11,541 bases of DNA. Source: Baffinella frigidus (Eukaryota > Cryptophyceae > Cryptomonadales > Baffinellaceae). Shown here in pieces: positions 1-5,095 of the stretch (position 1 is the stretch's first letter; every line of letters starts with the position of its first letter). The stretch covers positions 39,124-50,664 of the forward strand of contig MU647612.1 in assembly GCA_026770585.1 (NCBI GenBank). Direction: 5' to 3'. A program made the translations under genes and the position numbers. The notes under the pieces are model-generated. The model had not been told where the DNA came from and ran no database searches. It saw only the letters and a list, made by a program, of their open reading frames with translations.

Positions 1-19
1 ACGAACACACACACTCACT

Positions 20-52
<33 letters not shown>

Positions 53-120
53 ATACATACACACACACACACACACTTCCTCAGCCACTCACACACACAC
101 ACTTCTCTCTCAATCTCAAT
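1..120. repeat. CA (GT) microsatellite with CT-rich tail
   Basis: The sequence is almost pure CA dinucleotides, with occasional CACT and CATA interruptions, and ends in a short CT/CAAT-rich tail. A smaller CA-rich patch recurs at about 850-885, where it abuts an exon-like module. Directly visible; no gene. Confidence 0.95.
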
Positions 121-278
121 CTCTGACACGAACAGGTGTTCACACGAACACATTTCAACCTACCACAGCCGCGGCACCAGCCCCCCCCGCCGGAGGCGTT
201 TTTCGAACAGGAGTAGAGGAGCTACGGTGTGCAATACAGCATACCGTAGCACCCTACGGAATTTCGTGATTAGGTTAC

Positions 279-329
279 CTGAGCCGTGGCGCCAGGTTCC
301 ATCCCTGAGGCGTTTTTTGAAGAGGAGTA
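279..329 (-). pseudogene. Exon-like module copy 2, donor intact
   Basis: On minus this copy reads YSSSKNASGMEPGATAQ and then a GTAACC donor. Compared with the copy at 1194-1313 it carries synonymous changes in the SK and AS codons (TCG to TCA, TCC to TCA) and changes in the variable Gly-rich middle. No acceptor pairs clearly with it. It is probably an isolated duplicate of the 3' half of an exon. Confidence 0.35.
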
Positions 330-380
330 GGTGCCTAATTCGGGCAGGTACTTAATTCGGGCAGGTGCCTAATTCGGGCA
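330..380. repeat. Three 17-bp tandem units
   Basis: Three consecutive units of GGTGCCTAATTCGGGCA occupy 330-346, 347-363 and 364-380; the middle unit differs at two positions. They lie between module copies 2 and 3 and run directly into the palindrome at 379-427. Confidence 0.9.
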
Positions 381-427
381 TTCCGTAGGGTGCTACAGTA
401 TGCAATACAGTAGGGTGCTACGGAATG
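379..427. repeat. 49-bp imperfect palindrome with TACGG arms
   Basis: The outer 10 bases (CATTCCGTAG / CTACGGAATG) are perfectly complementary and the inner part (CTACAGTATGCAATACAGTAG) is itself a palindrome with two mismatched pairs. The same arms recur as CCGTAG-CACC-CTACGG at 244-259 and in other spacers of the array, and similar CCTACCGTAGG cores recur near 4245, 5345, 6310, 7145, 7540 and 10580-10635. Confidence 0.8.
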
Positions 428-606
428 TTTGAATTAGGTTGACGCCGGAATTAGGTCGTCCACTAACTGAGCCGCTCCTCTCCGGGGGCGTTTTTCGTAG
501 AGGAGTAGAGGCAACACCCTACTGTATTGCATACCTCAGCACCATGCGCAATGCCGTAATGATATCTACGTCGGAATTAGGCCGTCCATGTTGGTATCAA
601 TAAAGG

Positions 607-632
607 TCTCTCGCTCTCTCTCTCTCTCTCCA
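607..632. repeat. Short CT microsatellite
   Basis: A CT-dinucleotide run with one CTCG interruption lies just left of the fourth module. On minus it reads as GA, immediately beyond that module's GTAAGA donor. Confidence 0.85.
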
Positions 633-775
633 CTCTTACCTGAGCCGTGGCGCCAGCCCCCCCACCGGAGGCGTTTTTCGAAGAGGAGTTCAGGCAACAC
701 CCTACTGAATAGCATACCGTAGCACCCTACCCAACGCCGTAACTATATCCACGTCGGAATTAGGTCGTCCATTAC

Positions 776-852
776 CTGGGCCGTGGAGCCAGGTCCCACC
801 CCTGAGGCGATTTTCGAAGAGGAGTAGAGATCATCGTTGACGAGTGCCCCAC
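776..852 (-). pseudogene. Exon-like module copy 5, extended upstream
   Basis: On minus the frame reads ALVNDDLYSSSKIASG, then VGPGSTAQ, then a GTAATG donor. The ALVND part links this copy to the fuller exon at 1194-1313, with a 3-bp (one-codon) insertion that keeps the frame. Upstream on minus the exon sequence is replaced by a GT-rich microsatellite (plus CA at 850-885), so the 5' part and acceptor are lost. Confidence 0.4.
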
Positions 853-1081
853 CCACCCACACACACATACACTTCATATGTCACACACTCAAACGAATTT
901 CTCTCACTCTAACTCACACCAAGATGGTTTCACGTACCTGAGCTGTGGTGGCAACCCCCCCCTCAAACGCGTTTTTCGAAGAGGAGAAGGGGCCTACTCC
1001 CGGCATTCCGTAGGGTGCTACGGTATGCAAACAGTCGGGTGCTGCGGAACGCCTTAATAATATTAACGCCGGGATTCTTAC

Positions 1082-1135
1082 CTGAGCTGTGGTGCCAACT
1101 TCACCCCCGGAGGCGTTTTTCGAAGAGGCGTAGAG
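1082..1135 (-). pseudogene. Exon-like module copy 7 with consensus donor
   Basis: Eighteen in-frame codons (LYASSKNASGGEVGTTAQ) end at CAG followed by GTAAGA, a near-consensus spliceosomal donor. It differs from copy 8 by only two bases in this span, one synonymous in the glycine run and one Ser/Ala. Upstream on minus, copies 3, 4 and 7 share CAG-TAGGGTGYTGCCT, which could be an acceptor with the frame GCC continuing into the module. Confidence 0.4.
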
Positions 1136-1193
1136 GCAGCACCCTACTGTAGTACATACCGTAGCACCCTGCGGAATGTCTTAATTAGGTTAC

Positions 1194-1313
1194 CTGAGCT
1201 GTGGTGCCAACTTCCCCCCCGGAGGCGTTTTTCGAAGAGGAGTAGAGGTCGTTGACGAGTGCCCACGCCTTGAGCGCTGCACCCTCCTTGCTTGTCACGT
1301 TGTTCTGGTCCAC
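1194..1313 (-). CDS. Candidate 120-bp internal exon, unknown protein
   Basis: On minus, a CT-rich tract ending in GGTTCAG is followed by exactly 40 open codons and then CAG-GTAACC, so the segment has an acceptor, an open phase-0/phase-0 exon and a donor. The peptide begins VDQNNVTSKEGAALKAW, continues ALVNDLYSSSKNASGG and ends EVGTTAQ. Its 5' half is duplicated at 1485-1553 with only two exonic differences, both at synonymous third positions. Its 3' half is the module repeated seven more times to the left. The (E)GAALKA..ALV.DLY stretch faintly recalls N-terminal caps of protist leucine-rich-repeat proteins, but I would not assign it. No neighbouring exon of the same gene can be joined. It may be a pseudo-exon. 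Confidence 0.45.
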
Positions 1314-1320
1314 CTGAACC

Positions 1321-1430
1321 AGAGAGAGAGAGAGATTTAGGTATCGTGGGCTCCACTCTCTCTCTCTCTCGCGCTCCCTCTCTCTCCCTCTCTCGTTCTC
1401 TCTCTCTCTCTCTATCTCTCTCCCCCTCTC

Positions 1431-1471
<41 letters not shown>

Positions 1472-1484
1472 CTCTCGAGCACGA
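1321..1484. repeat. CT/GA microsatellite with a short unique insert
   Basis: A GA run (1321-1335) and a long CT run (about 1355-1480) flank a unique stretch at 1336-1355. On minus the GA run becomes the polypyrimidine tract directly before the acceptor of the 1194-1313 exon. The long run replaces the 3' half of the duplicated exon at 1485-1553. Arg-Glu and Ser-Leu translations here are artefacts. Confidence 0.9.
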
Positions 1485-1570
1485 GAGGTCGTTGACGAGT
1501 GCCCACGCCTTGAGCGCCGCGCCCTCCTTGCTTGTCACGTTGTTCTGGTCCACCTGAACTAGAGAGCGAG
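1484..1570. repeat. Second copy of an 87-bp direct repeat (first at 1244-1330)
   Basis: The two copies are 240 bp apart and differ at about four positions. The repeat covers the 5' half of the exon-like segment and its acceptor. An earlier fragment (GTTGACGAGTGCCC) is at about 832-846. Confidence 0.9.
1485..1553 (-). pseudogene. Truncated duplicate of the 120-bp exon
   Basis: The minus strand reads an acceptor (CTAGTTCAG), then 23 codons identical in protein to the first half of the 1194-1313 exon, with GGT/GGC and GCA/GCG synonymous differences. After NDL the reading frame runs into the GA microsatellite, so the SSSKNAS half and the donor are gone. This is a clear case of an exon copy interrupted by a simple repeat. 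Confidence 0.45.
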
Positions 1571-1607
1571 ATTTTCAGGGCTTAGGATTTGGGGGTTAGA
1601 ATACAGA

Positions 1608-1665
1608 GCGACACACAAACAGACAGGCAGACAGACAGAGAGACAGACAGACAGATAGAGGCAGA
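1608..1665. repeat. CAGACA/CAGACAGA simple repeat
   Basis: Imperfect tetranucleotide CAGA repeats with GAGA interruptions. Directly visible; no coding signal on either strand. Confidence 0.9.
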
Positions 1666-1672
1666 GCGAGAG

Positions 1673-1704
1673 GCCTTCTTGCTCGTCATGTTGTTCTGAT
1701 CCAG
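1673..1704 (-). pseudogene. Degenerate start of the NNVTSK exon, acceptor present
   Basis: On minus, CTCTCTCGCTTGTCCAG is followed by LDQNNMTSKKASR, matching VDQNNVTSKEGA of the 1194-1313 exon in the same frame. The rest of the exon is replaced by CAGA repeats. Confidence 0.35.
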
Positions 1705-1768
1705 CTGGACAAGCGAGAGAGACCCCAACAGAAAGAATGGTTGTTAGTGATGTATGGTGTATGTACCC

Positions 1769-1816
1769 GCTAGCTCCGTCATTGCTCGACACGTTATTTT
1801 CGCTGCGGTCAATCGT
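1769..1816 (-). pseudogene. Diverged ENNVSSNDGAS module (copy 1)
   Basis: On minus sixteen codons read TIDRSENNVSSNDGAS. This is homologous to the block at 2504-2551 (MINRWENNLSSNEGAS) and resembles VDQNNVTSKEGA in the exon at 1194-1313. Most differences between the two copies are non-synonymous, so selection is not evident here; shared ancestry is. Confidence 0.3.
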
Positions 1817-1944
1817 CTCTGGGGATACTACCCCATGCAAGATGACCGGAGTGACTTTACACAGCCACGTCCATTTTAAGAAGATATAGAAGACACAAAC
1901 CAATCCCCCAGTCCACAGAGGGGGCTCTCGTGGAAGCGGACCAT

Positions 1945-1978
1945 CCCCCGCCTTGTTTGTCACGTTGTTCTAGACAAC
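1945..1978 (-). pseudogene. NNVTNK module with a stop
   Basis: On minus, CTTCGTCAG precedes a copy of the exon start in which the third codon is TAG; it continues NNVTNKAGDG. The acceptor-like boundary and frame match the other copies, so this is a broken duplicate. Confidence 0.3.
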
Positions 1979-1994
1979 CTGACGAAGCGAGTAT

Positions 1995-2146
1995 GTTTTA
2001 GGGTTTTAGGGTTTAGGGTCTAGTGAGAGAGATTTAAAGTTCAGGGGTTAGGGGTGAGGGTTTAGGGTTCGGGGTTTAGGGTTTAGGGTTTAGGGTTTAG
2101 GGTTTAGGGTTTAGGGTTTAGGGGTTAGGGTTGAGCTTTTAGGGTT
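1995..2146 (+). repeat. Interstitial TTTAGGG telomere-type array
   Basis: Degenerate heptamers surround a core (about 2057-2130) of nearly perfect tandem TTTAGGG on plus. A non-telomeric patch (about 2019-2040) interrupts it. The unit matches the plant-type telomere repeat. Confidence 0.95.
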
Positions 2147-2180
2147 CCCCCGCCTTGCTTGTCACGTTGTTGTGGTCCAC
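2145..2180 (-). pseudogene. NNVTSK module next to the telomeric array
   Basis: On minus, CTCTTTCGCTTATCCAG is followed by VDHNNVTSKAGEP and then a stop in the CCCTAAA repeat. Only the 5' end of the exon and a good polypyrimidine acceptor remain; the rest is replaced by telomere-like sequence. Confidence 0.35.
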
Positions 2181-2308
2181 CTGGATAAGCGAAAGAGACC
2201 TCAACTGAAATAATCGGTGTGAATGAGTTGTGTACCCACTCCACACGATAATGCTAGAGGGGCTTATTAAAATCGATGTGATTTGAAAAGTGGGCATTTG
2301 TGTAGTGA

Positions 2309-2460
2309 CTTTCGTTGAATGGTCACGTGACTCTGCTCAAATTGCACAGTCAGGAGGTTATGTTACCTTATCCTGGTACAAATACTTTCGTTGATTGGTC
2401 ACGTAACGCCGAAATTAGTCCAGCCGCGAGGTTGGAACACCCTATCCTGGTACAAATATT
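2309..2460. repeat. Two imperfect ~76-bp direct repeats
   Basis: CTTTCGTTGAATGGTCACGTGAC at 2309-2331 is repeated with three differences at 2385-2407; the following CCTTATCCTGGTACAAATA block (2366-2384) recurs at 2441-2459. The GGTCACGT core also appears in the palindromes at 5777-5818 and 8413-8496. A 97-codon plus ORF across this area has no supporting signal and is not called. Confidence 0.75.
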
Positions 2461-2503
2461 TACACCCCCACATGTAAATAGGCTCCTCCAGCATTCTCGA
2501 GTG

Positions 2504-2551
2504 GCTAGCTCCTTCATTGCTCGACAGGTTATTTTCCCAGCGGTTAATCAT
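2504..2551 (-). pseudogene. Diverged ENNLSSNEGAS module (copy 2)
   Basis: Second copy of the block at 1769-1816, read on minus as MINRWENNLSSNEGAS. Downstream plus sequence (GGGGGAGCGGACCGTCGGGAG) also resembles that after copy 1, so a larger segment was duplicated. Confidence 0.3.
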
Positions 2552-2714
2552 CGTAACTGGGGGGATCTCGGGGGAGCGGACCGTCGGGAGATTCCGTGGT
2601 CGAAGTAGGATTTTCCAAACATCGAGAGTGGGGCTTCTCAAAGGAAAAAGGAACCTCCGTTACCAGGAGTAGCGGTAGCGACCTGGACGCCGACTTTGCG
2701 CAAGTTGACCGAAT

Positions 2715-2778
2715 GTTCGTAAGTTAACTATTCGTAAGTTGATTATTCGTAAGTTGACCCGACTATTCGTAAGTTGAA
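2715..2778. repeat. Four ~16-bp TTCGTAAGTTGA units
   Basis: TTCGTAAGTT occurs four times with 16-20 bp spacing and small changes in the bases between units. Bases 2640-2714 before it hold nothing recognisable. Confidence 0.85.
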
Positions 2779-2854
2779 GGGTGGAGATCGCACCATTTGG
2801 AGATTGCGTGGTCGCAGGAGGATCTTCCTCCCTGTCGCCACCAACTGCACCTGT

Positions 2855-3075
2855 TGGTGGGATGGGGGATGGGAGGTGAGAGACGGGAGGTGAGGGACGA
2901 GGGACGCTGGGTGAGGGATGGGAGATGAGGGATGCGTGTTGAGGGATGAGGGACGAGGGACGAAATGGAAACGGCGGCTACTGATAACACGGATGAAGCG
3001 GATTCGAACACGGATGATGGGTGAGGCACATGGGATGGGAGATGAGGGATGCAGGATGAGGGATGATGGATGATG
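2855..3075. repeat. GATGGGAGGTGAGGGA minisatellite, purine-rich on plus
   Basis: Irregular 8-18 bp units built from GATG, GGGA and GAGG fill 2855-2970 and 3015-3075, interrupted by a unique piece (about 2970-3014). The minus-strand His-Pro-Ser-Ser frames come from this repeat. Bases 3076-3190 beyond it look unique but show no gene I can support. Confidence 0.85.
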
Positions 3076-3233
3076 TGCGAGGTCGAGCCATGCTTTCCGC
3101 CACGAACCAGAACCCCACGCAAGAAGCACCCCACATGCCTGATACGCGCGGCTAGAATCCGCAGAGCAGCACCAAGGATTTCGCGGTGGCCGGGGGAGAG
3201 GGGCCGGGGGGGGGAGGTTGGTGGACGGCGCCC

Positions 3234-3409
3234 GTGTGGGAGTGGTCGGGGCGCCGCGTGTGGGAGTGGTCGGGGCGCCGTGACGTGGTCGGGGCGCCGT
3301 GACGTGGCGCCGCGTGTGGGAGTGGTCGGGGCGCCGTGACGTGGTCGGGGCGCCGTGACGTGGCGCCGCGTGTGGGAGTGGTCGGGGCGCCGCGTGTGAC
3401 GTGGCGCTG
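3234..3409. repeat. GC-rich higher-order tandem repeat, 56-bp unit
   Basis: Three short blocks alternate: a 22-bp GTGTGGGAGTGGTCGGGG...CC block (a), a 19-bp GTGACGTGGTCGGGGCGCC block (b) and a 15-bp GTGACGTGGCGCCGC block (c). The order a-b-c repeats exactly as 3258-3313 and 3314-3369, two identical 56-bp units, followed by a further a block and a partial c block. Each block carries GGCGCC. The identity of the long units implies recent amplification. Confidence 0.93.
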
Positions 3410-3497
3410 TTTTATGGGTACCCAACACACTTGATTTTCCAGCTGGAATATCAGCAGGTGCGGAGACACGGCATCCAGTGCAGATTTAATCGCGGCG

Positions 3498-3646
3498 AGT
3501 ATTTTGGCAAAACACTCTTTCGGGGATCTCTGAACCGATTCGCAACGAAAATTACTGCACAGACGTGGCCTTTTTTAAAAGTACACACAAACCGGGAAGT
3601 AATTTTCGTTGAAAATACACGAAAAAAAGTATTTTGCCAAAATACT
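3498..3646. mobile_element. 149-bp foldback, possible MITE remnant
   Basis: AGTATTTTGGCAAAA-type ends at 3498-3516 and 3628-3646 are inverted with about one mismatch, and a second inverted pair, CAACGAAAATTACT (3543-3556) and AGTAATTTTCGTTG (3598-3611), lies inside in the same order. The segment is more AT-rich than its surroundings. No transposase and no clear target-site duplication are visible, so non-autonomous transposition is inference. Confidence 0.6.
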
Positions 3647-3714
3647 GGTCCGGGGCAGATGGAGGCACCTGGTATCGGTTCTGAGACCTCCCGACGACTG
3701 CTGCGAGACACCCT

Positions 3715-3952
3715 GGTTTAGGTTTTAGGTTTGAGGTTTTAGGGTTTAGGGTTCAGGGGTTTTAGGGTTTGAGGTTAAGGGGTTTTAGGGTTTAGGGTGT
3801 AGGGTTTAGGGTTTAGGGTTTAGGGTTTAGGGGTTGGGTTTTAGGGTTTAGGGTGTAGGGTTTAGGGTGTAGGGTTTGGGGTTTAGGGTTTAGGGTTTGA
3901 GGTTTAGGGTTTAGGATCTAGGGTTTAGGGTTGAGGGTTGAGGGTTTAGGGC
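3715..3952 (+). repeat. Degenerate TTTAGGG array, left of the exon-like island
   Basis: About 240 bp of TTTAGGG heptamers with TTGAGGG, TGTAGGG, TTTGGGG and octamer variants. It ends abruptly at GGGCGGGC, where the unique island at 3953-4020 starts. Confidence 0.95.
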
Positions 3953-3960
3953 GGGCTTAC

Positions 3961-4014
3961 CGTTGTACTCCGGATTGCTTGCGAGGCCCTCCACTCGCAG
4001 CACGGTCCCGGGCG
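3961..4014 (-). CDS. Candidate 54-bp exon inside telomere-like repeats
   Basis: On minus this unique island is preceded by CCTGAATGCAG (acceptor) and followed by GTAAGC (donor). Between them are exactly 54 bases: two bases finishing a codon, 17 open codons and one base starting a glycine codon, so it is a symmetric phase-1 exon. The peptide is PGTVLRVEGLASNPEYN(G). From memory, the pattern V.V.GL.S.PE.NG is seen in small beta-rich repeats of algal and protist proteins (for example with ankyrin or MYND partners); that assignment is inference. Both flanking introns would consist of CCCTAAA-type repeats. No copy of this exon occurs elsewhere in the window. Confidence 0.45.
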
Positions 4015-4020
4015 CTGCAT

Positions 4021-4126
4021 TCAGGGTTTAGGTTTTAGGGTCTAGGGTTGAGGGTTTAGGTTTAAGTTTTAGGGCTTAGGGTTTAGGTTGAGGGTTAAGG
4101 GTTGAGGGTTTAGGGTTGAGGGTTTA
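4021..4126 (+). repeat. Degenerate TTTAGGG array, right of the exon-like island
   Basis: TTTAGGG and TTGAGGG heptamers continue the array at 3715-3952 after the 68-bp unique island. It ends at GGGTTTAACCCTAC, where a single reversed unit begins. Confidence 0.93.
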
Positions 4127-4136
4127 ACCCTACAGC

Positions 4137-4169
4137 CTACGCAGTGCGTCCGCACCCTTTCGGCACGAA
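4137..4169 (-). pseudogene. Fragment of the FVPKGC module
   Basis: On minus ten codons read FVPKGCGRTA and then a TAG stop. It aligns in frame with the modules at 4337-4442 and 4668-4751, with third-position changes (CCG/CCA, GGA/GGG). Confidence 0.35.
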
Positions 4170-4202
4170 CCAACGGAATTCTTGACTTCACGTCCTGAGC
4201 CA

Positions 4203-4273
4203 TCTATTCACCCCATAGGAAATCCCTAGGTCCCTATGTATTTCCTACCGTAGGGTCCTACGGAACGAATAGA
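4203..4273. repeat. 71-bp inverted-repeat element with CCTACCGTAGGG core
   Basis: TCTATTC at the left end pairs with GAATAGA at the right, and the arms extend inward with mismatches (CC.TAGGA). The core CCTACCGTAGGGTCCTACGG is shared with the foldbacks at 7132-7567 and 10534-10681 and the repeats near 5345 and 6310. Confidence 0.55.
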
Positions 4274-4336
4274 CGGGTTTTATTCCTTCGGATAACCCTT
4301 TTTAAGCTGCTGCGGGTTCTTGGTGTGGGGGCTCAC

Positions 4337-4442
4337 GGGCTTTCGGGGGCGGCTCGGAGTCCTTGATCGTAGTGCGCCCGCACCCTTTTGGCACGAACGG
4401 CGCACATGAGAAGATTCGTTCGAGAAGCCCGTCCGCGTGCGC
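4337..4442 (-). CDS. Candidate exon, FVPKGC module copy with acceptor and donor
   Basis: On minus, CCGCTCTACTCGCAG is followed by AHADGLLERIFS, CAPFVPKGCGRT, then IKDSE and a Pro-rich tail to GCCC-GTGAGC, a plausible donor. Thirty-five codons plus one base are open. Two further copies (4510-4557, 4668-4751) begin at the same point after CAG. Shared codons differ mainly in third positions (GCG/GCA, GGG/GGA, CCG/CCA), and a 6-bp deletion in one copy keeps the frame. A conserved block GGTATCTGAAAACCGCTCTA precedes each acceptor and could hold the branch point (CTGAAAA). Protein family not recognised. Confidence 0.42.
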
Positions 4443-4463
4443 CTGCGAGTAGAGCGGGGTTTC

Positions 4464-4530
4464 AGATACCCGAAACCTGGAACCAGGAACCCGAAACTCG
4501 AAACGGGACCTGAAACCCAAAACAGGAAAC
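4464..4530 (-). repeat. Reversed heptamer-variant array (TTTCGGG/TATCGGG type)
   Basis: On plus this reads CCCGAAA, CCTGAAA, CCAGGAA and similar heptamers, that is, G-rich units on the minus strand, opposite to most telomere-like arrays here. Similar arrays lie at about 4610-4665 and 4775-4835. Each sits directly upstream (on minus) of a FVPKGC-type module. Confidence 0.75.
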
Positions 4531-4557
4531 CCAATCGAGAAGACCGTCACCGTGTGC
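4510..4557 (-). pseudogene. Diverged FVPKGC-module copy, 5' part only
   Basis: On minus, CTCTACTATGCAG is followed by AHGDGLLDWVSCFGFQ and then GTCCCG. The first seven codons match the neighbouring copies (GGT/GGG and GCA/GCG differences are synonymous); after LLD the sequence dissolves into heptamer variants. Confidence 0.35.
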
Positions 4558-4667
4558 CTGCATAGTAGAGCAGTTTTCAGATACTGAACCACCCCGGAAT
4601 ACCGCGGTTTTCAGATACCCGAAACCCGATACCCGATACCCGAAACCCGAAATCCGGAACCCGGAAT

Positions 4668-4751
4668 GAAGCAGTCCTTGATCGCAGTGCACCCTTTTGG
4701 CACGAATGGGTTGGAGGAGAAGATGCTTTCGAGAAGTCCGACTGCGTGCGC
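4668..4751 (-). pseudogene. FVPKGC module copy with 6-bp in-frame deletion
   Basis: On minus, GGGTTTACAG is followed by AHAVGLLESIFSSNPF, VPKGC and TAIKDCF. Relative to 4337-4442 two codons (GR) after PKGC are missing without breaking the frame. It then merges into TTTCGGG-type heptamers with no clear donor. Confidence 0.38.
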
Positions 4752-4774
4752 CTGTAAACCCGGGATAGAGCGGT

Positions 4775-4835
4775 TTTCAGATACCCGATATCCGAAACCC
4801 GAAATCCGGAACCCGGAACCCGAGACCCAATTGAC
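4775..4835 (-). repeat. Reversed heptamer-variant array upstream of the third module
   Basis: CCCGAAA, CCCGATA and CCGGAAC units on plus. With the matching CAGATACCCG block it lies where the intron before the 4668-4751 module would be. Bases 4836-4950 look unique with no supported gene. Confidence 0.7.
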
Positions 4836-4953
4836 GGCCACGAAAACAATCAGGCGAATGCAAAGCACAGACGATGCATTGTTGACGAAGCGCTATCGAC
4901 AACAGGCTTGCGAGCAGCACGGAAGGAGGAGAGAAGTGAAACCACAACCTTTG

Positions 4954-5080
4954 GTTTGGGGTTTGGGGTTTGGGGTTTGGGGTTTGGGGTTTGGGGTTTG
5001 GGGTTCGGGGTTTGGGGTTTGGGGTTTGGGGTTTGGGGTTTAGAGTTTAGAGTTTGGAGTTTAGGATTTAGGGTTTAGGG
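4954..5080 (+). repeat. Nearly pure TTTGGGG heptamer array grading into TTTAGGG
   Basis: About twelve units of GTTTGGG run from 4954 to 5040 with a single TTCGGGG variant, followed by TTTAGAG, TTTGGAG and finally TTTAGGG. Its purity contrasts with the degenerate TTTAGGG arrays and suggests a local recent expansion. The Gly-Phe-Trp-Val frame here is the repeat translated. Confidence 0.95.
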
Positions 5081-5095
5081 TTGGGAAGACCGTAC

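Larger units (their letters stand above)
161..1248 (-). repeat. Eight-copy array of a ~58-bp module (LYSSSKNAS module)
   Basis: Eight degenerate copies start near 161, 275, 463, 636, 772, 935, 1078 and 1190, so the spacing is irregular (about 110-190 bp). On plus each reads roughly TTACCTGAGCYGTGGYGCCA, a C-run, then GGAGGCGTTTTTCGAAGAGG. On minus the modules translate in one frame as (L/F)(Y/N)SSSKNASG...TAQ and are followed at once by GT. Donor hexamers are GTAACC (exon end 279), GTAAGA (640), GTAATG (776), GTACGT (938), GTAAGA (1082) and GTAACC (1194). Copy 1 (161-217) is out of frame by one base in its C-run, and copy 3 (463-511) is shortened and has lost its GT. Spacers hold CCGTAG-CACC-CTACGG palindromes and GTCGGAATTAGGTCGTCC blocks. 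The copies are seen directly; that they were exons is inference. Confidence 0.8.

Noticed and set aside
1144-1553. Long minus frames rich in Arg-Glu and plus frames rich in Ser-Leu
   Set aside because: They are translations of the GA/CT microsatellite; only the short non-repeat segments (1194-1313, 1485-1553) show codon-level conservation.
2315-2641. 97-codon plus ORF and 80-codon minus ORF
   Set aside because: They cross the 76-bp direct repeats without periodic codon conservation; only the short ENNLSSNEGAS block has a related copy.
3234-3409. CRISPR-like regular repeats
   Set aside because: Blocks are contiguous with no unique spacers, in a clearly eukaryotic context; it is a satellite.
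2743-3469. 221-codon minus frame and overlapping frames with HPSS and RPDHSHT repeats
   Set aside because: The frame follows the GATGGG minisatellite and the 56-bp GC-rich satellite, whose block lengths (22, 19 and 15) shift frame; no domain and no independent copy.
4666-5043. 125-codon plus ORF ending in Gly-Phe-Gly-Val-Trp repeats
   Set aside because: The repeated part is the TTTGGGG heptamer array read in frame; the first part overlaps modules that are better supported on minus.
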